NCBI RefSeq assembly: GCF_963082655.1
Contig: NC_081554.1
Span: 45,318,291 to 45,382,290 of the forward strand
Direction: 5' to 3'
From: Stomoxys calcitrans
Lineage: Eukaryota; Arthropoda; Insecta; Diptera; Muscidae
Length of the DNA: 64,000 nucleotides
Positions 44,894-56,954 of the stretch are shown piece by piece. The notes under the pieces are model-generated. The model made no database searches. It was not told the origin of the DNA and worked only from the letters and a program-made list of their open reading frames with translations. Numbering within the stretch: position 1 is the first letter of the stretch; every line of letters begins with the position of its first letter. The translations under genes were made by a program, and so were the position numbers.

Positions 44894-46318
44894 ACAAGTA
44901 AGAGCGTGCTAAGTTCGGCCGGGCCGAATCTTATATACCCTCCACCATTGATCGCATTTGTCGAGTTCTATGCGCGGTATCTCTTTTTAGACAAACATAG
45001 ACGATTGAATAAGAACTGTTATGCTATTGGAACTATTTCAAGTTATAGTTCGATTCGGACCATAAATGAATGCTGAACATTGTAGAAGTCAGTGTGTAAT
45101 ATTTCAGTTCATTCGGATAAGAATTGCACCTTGTAGGGGCTCAAGAAGCAAAGTCAAACTATTGATCGATTCAGACCATACTAGACACGTATGTTGAAGG
45201 TCATGAGAGAAGCTGTTGTACAAAATTTCTGCCAAATTGGATGATAATTGCGCCCTCTAGTGGTTCAAGAAGTCAAGATCCCAAATCGGTTTATATGGCA
45301 GCTATATCAGGTTCTATATTGATTTACGCCATACTTAGAACAGTTATTGGAGGTAATAACAAAACACCTCATGCTAAATTTCAGATGGGAATTGCGCGCT
45401 CAATTGGCTCAAGAAGTCAAGATCCAAGATCGGTTTATATGACAGCTATACCAGATTATGAACCGATTTGAATCATACTTAGCACAGGAGTTGAAAGTAA
45501 GTAGTGCTAAATTTCAGTTAAATCGGACGCGAATTGCGCCCTCTAAAAGCTCAAGAAGTCAAGACCCTAGATCGGTTATATGGCAGCTATATCAAAATAT
45601 GGACCGATTTAAACCAAACTTAGCGCAGTTATTGGAAGTGATATCAAAACACTACGTGCGAAATTTCAATAAAATCGGATAAGAATTGTGCATTCTAAAG
45701 GCTCAAGAAGTCAAGATGCAAGATCGGTTTATATGACAGCTATACCAGATTATGAACCGATTTGAACCATACTTGGCACAGTTATTCGATGTCATAACAA
45801 AACACGTCGTGCAAAATTTCATTCCAATCGGATTAGAATTGCGCACTCTAGAGGCTCAAGAAGTCAAGACACAAGATCGGTTTATATGGCAGCTGTATCA
45901 GGTTATGGACCGATGTGAACCATACTTGGCACAGTTATTCGATATCATAACAAAACACGTCGTGCGAAATTTCATTCCAATCGGATTAGAATTGCGCACT
46001 CTAGAGGTTCAAGAAGTCAAGACACAAGATCGGTTTATATGGCAGCTGTATCAGGTTATGGACCGATGTGAACCATACTTGGCACAGTTATTCGATATCA
46101 TAACAAAACATGTCGTGCAAAATTTCATTCCAATCGGATAGGAATTGCGCCTCTAGAGGCTCAAGAAGTCAAGACTCAAGATCGGTTTATATGGCAGCTA
46201 TATCAAAACATGGACCGATATGACCCATTTACAATACCAACCGACCTACACTAATAGGAAGTATTTGTGCAAAATTTCAAGCGGCAAGTTTTACTCCTTC
46301 GGAAGTTAGCGTGCTTCC

Positions 46319-46350
<32 letters not shown>

Positions 46351-46506
46351 GCCGGACAGACGGACGGACATGGCTAGATCGACACAAAATGTCGCAACGA
46401 TGAAGAATATATATACTTTATGGAGTCTCAGATGAATATTTCGAGTAGTTACAAACAGAATGACGAAATTAGTATACCCCCCATCCTTTGGTGGAGGGTA
46501 TAAAAA
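44894..46506 (-). mobile_element. HINE subfamily A, full-length
   Basis: Intact hairpin TTCGGCCGGGCCGAA, inner end TATACCCTCCACCATTG, about eight body units (three nearly identical between 45735 and 46150), (GACG)n at 46321-46372, core and GGTGGAGGGTATAAAAA. Confidence 0.92.
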
Positions 46507-47399
46507 TATGCCGTTTCCGAACGGGTAGAGATATCTCTTTGAAATTAGGTATGCTTGGAACTTATGTGTTATCTTTGAAATTTGGAATTTGTTAGAGCTG
46601 AGGTGCGCAAAATTTTAAAGCCGTAGGTTGTGCGGGCGCCTTTTGGCAAGCCTACACGATCTCGCTATCACCTCAACTCTACCCATTCTTACACTGTATA
46701 TTTTTTATTGGTTGTTTTTTTTTTGTTTGTATCTCACGGAGAGACCTTAACGAAGTAGGAGAACGGGTAAAGATATCTATTTGAAATTTTAAATCGTTAA
46801 AGGTGTTAATGTGTCCGAGTGAAAAATATCAAGGCCCTATGTTGGTCGGACGCCTTTTGGCAGGCCTCTAAATTTGGTCGCCTAGGTATTTTGAAAAATT
46901 GTACTTCATTTATGGTCTGATTTTCAAAATTTTTACTGGATAGTGCTTAAAAATACTTGCAAAAACGTGCCCTTGAGGTCTAAAATATCTCCACAGGTTT
47001 CGCAGATATTCGACTATCATCTTTTTTGAGCAATTTTGACCGAAATTCGCTTTGTATTTTAAAATTTGCGAAGGCATTTATGGTCCGTTTTTCATTTTGC
47101 TTGCTTGTGAAGAGAACATATTTTAGAAGCTTTTTAAGTAAAATTTGTACAAGATATGTCGACATGTGTACATCGAAATAGGAAGTTTTTTATTAAAAAA
47201 TTGGAAAACCCATCGAGCTCAAAATTTCCAAAGCTCAGATCTCCCAATTGGGCAACTGCTTTTTTAATTTATATGTACCCTAAACTCATGCAAACAAGTA
47301 TTTGCACCTAACATATTTGCAGCCTTCACAGCAAATTTACTAAACAATGCCGATTTTGAAACCATCATTGTTCGAAAGGGGTATTCTGCATGTTGTTCA
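46507..47399 (+). repeat. repeat E, two diverged units
   Basis: GGTAGAGATATCTCTTTGAA near 46527 recurs as GGTAAAGATATCTATTTGAA near 46766; both are followed by CGCCTTTTGGCA. The rest (46880-47399) is not matched elsewhere. No termini or frame identified. Confidence 0.55.
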
Positions 47400-48955
47400 G
47401 ATACTTAACAAAGTACATAAATTCTTGATGGTCTAAGTATTCTAAGTCGATTTAGCTCTGTCCGTCGGTCTGTCCGTCCCTCTATTCATCTGTCCGTCTG
47501 TTGAAAGCACGTTTACTTTCAAAGGAATAAAGCCATACTTCCTATTAGTGTGAATCGGTTGCTATTGTAAATGGGCTATATCGGTCCATGTTTTCATATA
47601 GCGGCCATATAAACCGATCTTGGGTCTTGATTTCTTGAGACTCTAGACGGCGCAATCCCTTATCCCTTTTGACATTTGAAAATTATTCATATATGTACTT
47701 AGCTCTCAAATAACTTTCATTAGATTCGCATTAGATTCATATCCATTTGGGGCATAATTTTGGGGTGGAGCGACTCCCCTTGAATTGACACCAATTTTTA
47801 TATAATTTTTGTATTCTACTCTCATATATACCATATTCGCATTCTACTCCCGAAAACCTTTCATTTGAGCCCCATATTGTTCCGATCGGTCCATTTTGAT
47901 TTTTGGCGATACTTTTGGGGCAGTTTTGGGCTTGGAACAGCTCCCTAGGTTCATGGACCCAATTTCAAGTATCATATTCATACTCTACTTCCAAATACCT
48001 TTCATATGAATCTCATATTGTCCTTATATGTCCTTTTGTCCTTTTGATCTTAGGCGCTACTTTTGGGACGGTTTTGGGCCTGGGGCGGCCTTCTAGGTAC
48101 TTGGACTCAATTTTTAATACCATATTCGTATTTAATTCCCAAATACGTTTCATTTTTGGGGCGGCCTCCTAGGTACTTGGACTCAATTTTTAATACCATA
48201 TTCGTATTTGATTCCCAAATACGTTTCATTTGAGTCCCATATTGTCCTTATCGGATCCTCCCCCCCTCCCTGTGGGGTTTTGAGGGGGTGGGGAGGCCCC
48301 TCAGATACCAAAGAATAAATTGTTATTTAAGATTTGTACTCTACCTTTAAATACCTTTCATTTGATATCCTTATTTCCCAAAGTGGTAAAAGTGTCCTGT
48401 TGGGTGGTGTTTTTGAGGTTTGGGGACCCGCCGACACTTAGGGTGACATGCCAAGGTTGTATTCTACTCGTAAAGACCTTTCATTTGATACCCATATTGT
48501 CTCAGTCAGTAAACATGTCCGTTCGGGTGGGTTTTGGGATGGGGCGTCCCCCCTGGTTAGTTGACCCCAAAAATTTTGTACCAATTTCGTATTTTTGGGT
48601 TACCAAAAGGTGGCATGCAAAATTTCACTTAAATCGGTGCATCCATATCCAAGATCTGGCGGTTTTGAAAATGATGGCAAGGGGGAGGGTCCGCTCCCCT
48701 TTTGGATATCAAAAAATTTAGAACCCTATTTTCACCGGGCGTTCAAACTCTACCATCTTTGATGGTAGAGTCGGTTCAGCCGTTTTTGAGTCTATACGGA
48801 ACAGACAAACAAACAAAGTGCTACAATTTGATTTTTAAGGGAATAGATTCTAGCATGAAGAGATATCGGCCAAAGAACTTGACAAATGCGAGCCATGGTA
48901 GAGGGGGTATAAGATTCGTCCCAGCCGAACTGAGCACGCTTTTACTTGTCTATAC
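47400..48955 (+). mobile_element. mosaic HINE: A ends with D body
   Basis: The left part has (GTCY)n (GTCCGTCGGTCTGTCCGTCC) and one A unit to about 47680. The centre is D-type text with CCTTTCATTTGAGCCCCATA repeated. From 48860 it returns to A: GAGCCATGGTAGAGGGGGTAT, a decayed hairpin TTCGTCCCAGCCGAA and TTTTACTTG. Confidence 0.8.
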
Positions 48956-50211
48956 TGTTTGTGAGTTTTCTGACTTTTCTAACATCTTCAGGTGATATGG
49001 GCATTAGGCGCGTGAATGGTATTTAAACTCGTCTTCGCACAGAAGGCATCCTTGTCTCCTGATTGAGGTGATCCTCAGGGGAAATGATGGTACAGCCTGT
49101 TGCCTTTCGGTGATCAGCATTATGGCATGTCTGTAACTTATGAAGCGGCTTGCCTATGGCAACGAAAATGATCTTTTTAAAGTTTACGCTCAATATCTTT
49201 GTTAGATCGTTATACATTTTAAGTGGTTCTAAACAAGAAAGAAATCAATCTCCCACATACGAAGACATATATAAAACTCACAATTTAGAATTATTTTAAA
49301 CAATTATTCCAAAAGTATCCCAAACTAGTTTTCACCTATGGTGTTTAAATAAATTTTTTTTTTAAAAATCAATATATATTTGCTCACTTCATTCAAGAAA
49401 CTTGGCTTTGCCAAATTTTAAGCAAACCTCTAAAAGTTACCCAAAAATAAAACTAATAAAATTCTTTTGTGACATATACATATGTAAATGTAATATTTAA
49501 CTTAAACTACACAACTTTCTAAACCCTTCCCCACCCAAAAGAAGAAAAAAAAAACCCAAAATCATTCAAAAGCAGTATTTTCCACATATCATGTTATGAC
49601 AGAGGGTGGTCCACTTTATTTCTCTTACATCTTACAACAAATGATTACTGGCAACAAATTTTCGTACTCAATGTGGTTATCCTTGAAAGTGTTCTGTGCT
49701 CAACAGCGGCTAACCGCAATAGACAGAAAAGTTTAAAAACATTTTATAGTTTGCTACCATGTACAGGGAGCAAAAATAGAACGTTACACCCAAGTTATGG
49801 GAGTGCAAATGCACAAGAAAAAACATGAAAACCATAAAATGGTTATCTAAGGCAAAAACGTTTTCGTTAATCGTTTGCGTGTGTTTGTGGGCACACAAGT
49901 ATGCACTCACACTCTGCAAGTTTCATTCATATTTGTGAGATAATTTATGGCACTACCATAACCATGTCATGTTAAATGAGTAGCTTTTCCACATAGCATT
50001 CTAAAGGGATATCTACATGAGGGACCAAAGCAACAAAAAACTCAACGAATATAGAGGTCTAAGGGGAATTTTAAACTTGAATCGAAATGCTTAAATTCAT
50101 TGAACAAATTTGAAGTGTGACTTTTACGAGGTGAAAAGTCTAATCGAGTGAGCGGTATATATGGACGCTAATCAAGATAAAGTTCGATGTAGACAACTTT
50201 GAACTTAACCT
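48956..50211. other. AT-rich apparently unique DNA
   Basis: No repeat or gene recognised. The 64-codon (49023-49217) and 69-codon (49710-49919) minus frames carry no motif. Confidence 0.5.
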
Positions 50212-50572
50212 GGCGCGCTAAGGTCGGCCGGGCCGATTCTAAATTACGGCTTCCAGTGGCTCAAGAAGTCAAATCTGGAGAGTGGTTTTCATGGGAGCTA
50301 TATCCAAATCTCAACCGATATGGCTCATTTTAAATCCCAAACGACCTACATCAATATTAAGTATCTGTGCAAAATTTCAAGTGGCTAGCTGTATGAGTTC
50401 GATCGCTATCGCGATTTCAACAGACGGACGGACGGACATGGCTAGGTCGACTTAGAATGTCGATTCGATGAAGAACATATATACTTTATGGGATCTTAGA
50501 CGAATATTTTGAGATTTTACAAACGGAATGACTAGATTAGTATGCCCCCAATCTATGGTGGTGGGTTTAGAA
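50212..50572 (-). mobile_element. HINE, internally deleted
   Basis: Hairpin-side text GCGCTAAGGTCGGCCGGGCCGA joins almost directly to the last unit, (GACG)3, core and TCTATGGTGGTGGG. Most units are lost. Confidence 0.78.
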
Positions 50573-50595
50573 AATGATCTACTAAATATCTAGTA

Positions 50596-50833
50596 TTAGG
50601 TTGTCCAAAAAGTAATTGCGGATTTTTCATATAGTCGGCGTTGACAAATTTTTTCACAGCTTGTGACTCTGTAATTGCATTCTTTCTTCTGTCAGTTATC
50701 AGCTGTTACTTTTAGCTTGCTTTAGAAAACAAAGTGTAAAAAAAGTATATTTGATTAAAGTTCATTCTAAGTTTTATTAAAAATGCATTTACTTTCTTAT
50801 AAAAAATCCGCAATTACTTTTTGGGCAACCCAA
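50596..50833 (+). mobile_element. mariner-type MITE, copy 4
   Basis: TTAGGTTGTCC to GGCAACCCAA with TA at 50594-50595 and 50834-50835; two changes in the left terminus. Confidence 0.9.
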
Positions 50834-50867
50834 TATATGTATTTTTGTACCACCTTAGCATAGAGGT

Positions 50868-51118
50868 ATACTTATGGTTTAATGATATTCTTGATCGCCA
50901 AGACATTTTAAATCGTTGTTGTTGTTGCAGTGTGTTGTACACTGAGGTGCCAGCCCTTGCGGATGAAGGACTTCATCGGGTCAATCCGGTACGTACAACT
51001 GGCTGCCATGGGATTGAAGTCATACTAGTCATATGCGTCCGTATATCGAATACCCACTATCTTTCAAGCGAGTGAAGCTAACTGCTTGAATTATTGCTAA
51101 AATTCTTCTTATTGATCT
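50868..51118 (+). mobile_element. HINE fragment with foreign insertion
   Basis: ATATTCTTGATCGCCAAGAC and TTTCAAGCGAGTGAAGCTAA are HINE core and post-(GTCY)n text; the (GTCY)n block is replaced by about 110 bp of unrelated DNA. Confidence 0.65.
50917..51028 (-). mobile_element. short insertion with (GTT)n / (CAA)n end
   Basis: GTTGTTGTTGTTGCAG followed by GTGCCAGCCCTTGCGGATGA and GGTCAATCCGGTACGTACAA. Read on the minus strand it ends in (CAA)n, as a short retroposon would. Family not established. Confidence 0.45.
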
Positions 51119-51344
51119 CTTGATAGCGCAGAGGTTAACATGTCGGCCTTAGAATCCCGACGAGAACATCATAACAAATTTTAAGCAGTGATTATCCCCT
51201 ACTCATAATGGTGAAATTTGTGAGATACTTTGCCATGCAAAAACTTCTCCCCAAAGCGGCACACCGTTCGGACTCGGCTTTAAAAATGAGGTCCTTTATC
51301 ATTGAGCTTAAACTTGAATCGGACAGCAATCATTGATATGTGAG
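51119..51344 (+). mobile_element. SINE1, damaged copy
   Basis: A box TAGCGCAGAGG present, the region between A and B boxes shortened, B box lost; body present to CATTGATATGTGAG, where SINE2 begins. Confidence 0.78.
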
Positions 51345-51500
51345 GTGTAGGTTAGGTACTTTACAGACTCACTTAGAAAATGTTATGTCCATTGTGATAC
51401 CACAGTAGCGACATGCCAATGCCTATGGCGGGAATCGACCCCATGTCTCCCGCTTTGGTAATTCGAACACGCCATCAACTAGGCTACTGGGGCGCCTCTA
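51345..51500 (-). mobile_element. SINE2, best copy
   Basis: Minus strand: GGCGCCCCAGTAGCCTAGTTG head with A box (TAGCCTAGTTG), B box GGTCGATTCCC, the block TGTCGCTACTGTGGTATCAC, then CTAAGTGAGTCTGTAAAGTA and the tail CCTAACCTAC. The tail matches the 3' end of the LINE family at 25.67 and 36.6 kb. Confidence 0.8.
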
Positions 51501-51849
51501 AAAGATGTAATTTTTATTCGAGTTGACTAAAATTTTGCAAAACTTTTTCTGCTACGACCTCCAACAACCATATCACGCATGGCCGAAACAGATCCAAAAC
51601 CTGCTTAAGCTCCCATTTGTATCGATCTCCCGATTTGGTTCATTTTTACACGATTACTTCTACTGTAACCTTCATCATATATACCAAGTATCGAAATCAT
51701 GTATCGAAATCATGTATAAGAAGGCAAAAAAGAAACTAACCCACATGACAAGAAGGAGAAACCTCACTAGCAAGAGTATGATCCAGACAACCAATTCACA
51801 CCTCTACAAAACTTCAGAATAAAAAAAGAGGACTAAGCACTTGGTAGGG
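51501..51849 (+). mobile_element. HINE A fragment and spacer
   Basis: GAGTTGACTAAAATTTTGCA and AAGCTCCCATTTGTATCGAT mark A units up to about 51700. The remainder, including the A-rich 51715-51840, is unassigned. Confidence 0.5.
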
Positions 51850-53290
51850 TTTAAGGCAGCTGAAAAAGGAATTCACCCATTAGCATGTGGCTTCTCGCAA
51901 TTGCGGACAAAAGGTGTCCGTCCGTCTCCAATTCCTCTTCGTGTTCACCATACCTTGATAGCTCTTTGCATCTTCTAACCAGTTTTGAACTCACATTGTC
52001 AGACGCCAGAGCCTTCAGCGCCGCTTGACTGTCCACGTAGATATGGTCTACAGTGCCCCTAGCCCACAGATTTCTTTTTGACAAATCGATGTCAAATCCT
52101 TCAACAAGGTATATAATCAGTAGTGCCGCATATACCATGCTCACAAGCCATATCTCCATGCGCCTACCAGAACACCAGCATAATCAGAGTTTAAAGAGCG
52201 TCATACACCTGACTCCCTCAGTCTTATGGCGATCTTTGTTGTCACATACATACATACAGTTGCAAAGGCATAACATCGAAAATGGTATTCAGCGCCTCCC
52301 TAAGGAAACTTCTCAATGTCTCAGAGTTCAGCCTTGCCGCTTTACTCCGTACCTTCCCGACCATCTTGCGGAAGGCGGAGTTGCTTAGATGGCCTAAGTT
52401 TCAACTCCTTCCTATCGAATTGTGACCAGAGTAAAGCGTATTAAGTCCCTTTTGACCCTCTCTTCGACGTTTGTTCTCCTATTCTATTTCTGGCCAAGAA
52501 TCAAGAATTTGGCCTTCCAAATGAGCCGCAAATCCACACTATCCAGGAAAGATTCTCTGAAAGAACCTAGCTTGCTACTCCTGGTGAAAAGTATCAGCTC
52601 AGTTTTGTATATTTATGCCAAGCCCTCGCCCTAGATAAATTCCCCAACACCCCCTGAATATAGTCCTTAGTGGTAGAGAGGAAAGAGGCATCCACCCAAA
52701 GTTCAGCACTGCCGCCGTAACCCGTACTTTCTTGACCATCTTGCCGAGGGCTTAGTCGGCCAGTTGGCCTATGCCCCCAACTTTCTTCCATCAAGTTGTG
52801 ACAGGAGTAATGAGCATTCAATTCCTTTTAACCTTCTCTTCGACGTTTGTTCTCCAATTTTATTTCTGGTCAAGAATCACTCCCAAGTATTAGGCCTTTG
52901 AATAGAGCGGTAACTCTACCCCATCCAAGGTAGGTTCCCTGAAAGTACCCAGCTTGCTACTCCTGGTGAAAAGTATCAGGTCAGTTTTGCTGGGGTTTAT
53001 GCCAAGCTCTATGGCTCTCGCCTATCTAGATACCTTCCTCAACACCCCTTGAATGAGGTCCTTCGTGGTTGAAAGACCTCAGTACGCCATCAATAACCAG
53101 AAAAAAAGGCCGTAAAAAAGGGCATCAAGCTCAGCCTTGTGGAAATTCATCTGGTCACTATTTTTCTATAGTGACTGACTATATTTCTGTCAGTCTGTCG
53201 TATCAATCCACTTTACCAAAGGAGGGGAACCTTAATGTTGACCAGAGCGCTCAAACTTCACCTTGAAGTTGCGAGCACTTAAATTCCACT
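51850..53290 (-). pseudogene. LINE RT to RNase H pseudogene
   Basis: Minus-strand order: FPQG (remnant of motif B), SKTDLILFTRSSKLG, PTLDGVELPLYSKA, YLGVILDQK, then an RNase H domain with YVDSQAALKAL (catalytic Asp) and the 3' part HLLSAIARSHMLMGEF. The RT segment is present twice (52450-52680 and 52820-53075). Stops and frame changes are frequent, and motif C and the 3' tail are absent. The wording fits a Jockey/LOA-like LINE. Confidence 0.82.
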
Positions 53291-53413
53291 CGAAGTAGCC
53301 AAGCACATCATGGAAAAGTCAACCGACCGATCCTAAGTGAACGCGTGCTGATTGCCACTTACCGATTTGGCATCTTTCAAATATTTCATTCAAATACATA
53401 CAAATACCATGGG
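53291..53413. other. unassigned spacer
   Basis: No feature recognised. Confidence 0.4.
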
Positions 53414-53496
53414 GATTTTTATACACCCTACCATGGGATGGCGGGCATACTAATTTCATCATTCGGTTTGTAACACATAGAAATATTGATCTGCGA
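53414..53496 (+). mobile_element. HINE A, 5' part before transposon insertion
   Basis: TTTTTATACACCCTACCATGGG to GAAATATTGATCTGCGAG; interrupted by the DD41D element. Confidence 0.8.
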
Positions 53497-54068
53497 GCAA
53501 GGTCCAATTTCGGCATTCCCTTTCCAACATTATGGCCGGTATTTTACGAATAAATGCCTCAACGCTGCCTTCCAATTCGTCAATTGAAGCGGGCTTGTCT
53601 GTATAGATATGAGCTTTATCATAGCCCCACAAATAATAGTCTAAAGGCGTTAAATGGCACGGTCTTGGCGGCTATTTGAACGGTCCCGAACGTGAAATAA
53701 AATGTTCACCGAACTCGCCTCTCAATAAGTCCATTGTTACGTGTGCTGTGTGGCATGTTGAAACCGCATGTCATGCAAGTCAAGCTCTTGCATTTTGGGC
53801 AAAAAAAGTTGGATATGATCTCACTGTAAAGCTCACCATTCACAGTTATGTTGCGATTCACATAATTTTTGAAGAAGTGCGGTCCAATGATGCCACAAGC
53901 CCATAAGCCGCACCAAACTGTGTGACTTTTTCTGGATGCATTGGTAGCTCTTGCAATTCGTCTGGCTGATTTTCACTTCAAAATCAACAATTCTGCTTAT
54001 TTATGTACCCATTGAGCCAAAACAGAGCTTTGTCGCTCAAAAAGATAATAGCTAAAAAATCACCCTTT
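53497..54068 (-). pseudogene. DD41D transposase remnant in HINE
   Basis: The minus strand matches the transposase of 16.1 kb: text for ALEGSVEAFIRKIPAIMLE at 53530-53590, DLMTCGFN/HATQHTRNNG (the QQDGATSHTA region, damaged) near 53740, and SDKALFWLNG near 54020, the region of the first catalytic Asp. It ends at 54068 with AAAATCACCCTT plus TA. Left end truncated. Confidence 0.78.
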
Positions 54069-55437
54069 ATATTCTCAGTCGTCTTGACATACCAAGTCTA
54101 TTTAGCCCTGTCCGTCCGTCTTTCCATTTGTAGAAAGCACGCTAATTTTCGAAGGAATAAAGCTAGACGCTTGAAATTTTACACAATTACTTTCTATTAG
54201 TGAAGGACCGTTGGGATTGTAAAAATGGGCTACATCGGTCCATGTTTTGATATAACTTTTATATAAACCGGTCACGGATATTGACTTCTTGAGCCTCTAG
54301 ATGGCGCAATTGTGATCCGATTTGTCTGAAGTTTTGCATGAGGTGTTTAATTATGACTACCAGTAGCTGCGCTGAGTATAGTCAAAATCGGTTCATTACC
54401 TAATATACCTCTCATATAGACAGACCTAATATACCTCCCATTAGACGCTAGAGGGCGCAATTATTATACGTTTTGGCTGAACATTTGTACAACGACTTCT
54501 TCTGCGACCTTAAACATAATTGGTATATATGGTCAGAATCCGTCCATCGCCTGATATAGCTGCCATATAAATCGATCTCCCGATTTTACTTCTTGAGCCG
54601 CTTGACGGCTCAATTATTATCCGATTTTGCTGAAATTTTGTGCAACCACTTCTTCTGTTACAGTAAACATAAGTGTAAAATATGGTCTGAATCGGTACAT
54701 AACCTGATATAGCTTCCATATACACCGATCTCTCGATTTTACTTTTTGAGCCGCTAGAGGGCGCAACTTTAATCCGATTTGTCTGAAATTTTGCATGATG
54801 TATTTTGTTTTTTGTTATGACTGCCAACAGCTGCTCTGAGTATAGTCAAAATATAGACAGACCTTTGATCTTGACTTATTAAGCCGCTAGAGGGCGCAAT
54901 AATTATACGATTTGGCTAAAATTTTGTACAACGACTTCTTGTGCGACTTTAAACATAATTGGTATATATGGTCAGAATCGGTCCATAGCCTGATATAGCT
55001 ACCATATAAACAGATCTCCCGATTTTATTTTTTGAGCCGCTAGAGGGCGCAATTATTATCCGATTTGGCTAAAATTTTGTACAGTTACTGCTTTTATGAC
55101 CTTTAACCTACGTGTTTAAAATGGTTTGCATCGGTCCATAATCTGATTCAGCTCCCATATAAACCGATCTCCTAATTTTACTTCTTGTGTCGCTAGAGGG
55201 CGCTTTTATTATCTAATTTGGCTGAAATTTCGCACAATGACTTCTAGGTTGGTCTCCATCAGCTAAACCAAGTATCCATCAGCTAAACTTTTATCGGTTC
55301 ATTTCTTGGTATAGCTCCAATAGCATTTCAGTTTTTATACATTAACCTTTGTTTGCCTTTAAAGAGATCGGGCGATCCATGGTGGAGCGTATATGAGATT
55401 CGGCCCTTCCGAACTTATCACACTTTAACTTATTTTT
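54069..55437 (+). mobile_element. HINE A, remainder after transposon
   Basis: ATATTCTCAGTCGTCTTGAC (core), short (GTCY)n, seven or more units, then GATCCATGGTGGAGCG, a decayed hairpin TTCGGCCCTTCCGAA and TTTAACTTA. Confidence 0.87.
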
Positions 55438-56654
55438 TATGGCCTTACATTATCTTTTTACAGTTTCTACCTATAATGAATATTAACACATTTTTCACCT
55501 TCTTGTGAAATGGTTCCTAAATGCTATTCAAACTTTAACTAGTTAAATGTGTAAAACTAAAATGCTGCACTTAAGGCTAATTTAATTAAATCTCAATTAT
55601 TTTGTCAATATATCAAAGGAATTTCATAAGGCCTCTCCATTCAAGTAGTTTAATTACATTCACAAATTGTGCTCTTAGCCCAAATGAACAAGTTAAGACG
55701 ACCTTTGTACTTACATATGCCAGAGATGGACATATGTATGAGAATGCCTTTAAATTCAACCCAAATTTTAAAGTATGTAATAAAAATAATTTTTAGTAGT
55801 GGTTGTGGCTGTGTTTGTTTGGTAATTCGTTTGCACCATAAACATTCGAAAAGTTCTATGGAAACAAAAATAATTTTTTAACGAATAAAACCCCTTTTCT
55901 GTTGGCATACTCAGAACAAAAAAAAAATTTTAAGGGTATAAAGATGCGAAAAAAAAGAAAAAAATATGAATATGCGTTCATAATGAAATGCCGTAAAAAT
56001 GTGGGTTTAATAAAACAAAACCAGAAACTGTAGGGAATTATCATTCTTTATGAAACCCCCCTTCAAAAAAAAAAAAAATGAGCGAAACCTTCCATGCCAT
56101 AGCACATATACAGAGACAATTACAAGGCGCAATGTTTTAATGTATGTGCGTATGAGCTTTTTGGAATTGTCTTTTGTTTACCCCCCCCACCCCAAAGCCG
56201 AGGGGGACCGAACAAATTAAACATTTGTCTGCGGTTATGCCTTATGTGCCGAAATATCTGCGTAAATGTGGTTTAAAATGATGACACACAATGGAATTTC
56301 CATCATTTCACATGACGGTACATAAGTACCTTGGGTTGAATTAAAAATTTCCATTGAAATCCATTGTGTGCGCTCTCTGTGGGTGATAAGGACCCTATAT
56401 TGAAGTGGAAAAATGAAACGATTTTTTTTTTGTTGATGTCTTGTTGGGATTGCCAATGCACACAAAAGAGATAAAAGCAATTATAATGCTCAAGCTATCC
56501 TTTGTTACTCTTTTTCGAAATGAAGGTACATATGCGTTTTGCTTCACAAAAGTATATAAATGAATGTTTTTTTTTTTTGTGATGCCTGACAAATATTGTT
56601 TTCAAAGGATTACGCGCACCATATCTAAATCATAAAAATACTGTTTAATGAAGC
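55438..56654. other. AT-rich apparently unique DNA
   Basis: A/T homopolymers and a C run (56182-56194). Frames of 60-80 codons lack motifs. Confidence 0.55.
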
Positions 56655-56735
56655 CATAGGTGAGGTGAGGTTAAGGTAGCTCAAATTCGCTTGGAAAATG
56701 TAGTCCATTGAGATATCACTTGAATGAAAGGAGGA
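56655..56735 (-). mobile_element. SINE2 tail fragment
   Basis: GGTGAGGTGAGGTTAAGGTA and CGCTTGGAAAATGTAGTCCA match the 3' part of the SINE2 at 51.35 kb. Head missing. Confidence 0.5.
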
Positions 56736-56954
56736 AGTTTAACAGGTAAATCTGAGTTAAGAACGACCTTGTGGGATCACATTCGACAAGTATATTGGAC
56801 GATTGTTTCATTGGCAGATACTAAATGAGGAAAACTCGCAGTCATAACGAAAGGGCATACACATTTATTTATATTTGGATGAGCATAGCGATCTTCTTGG
56901 AATTTCATGTATGTGTATATGGTTCACAATTCCGAGATACCACCTTCAAACCAC
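56736..56954. other. unassigned spacer
   Basis: No feature recognised. Confidence 0.4.
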
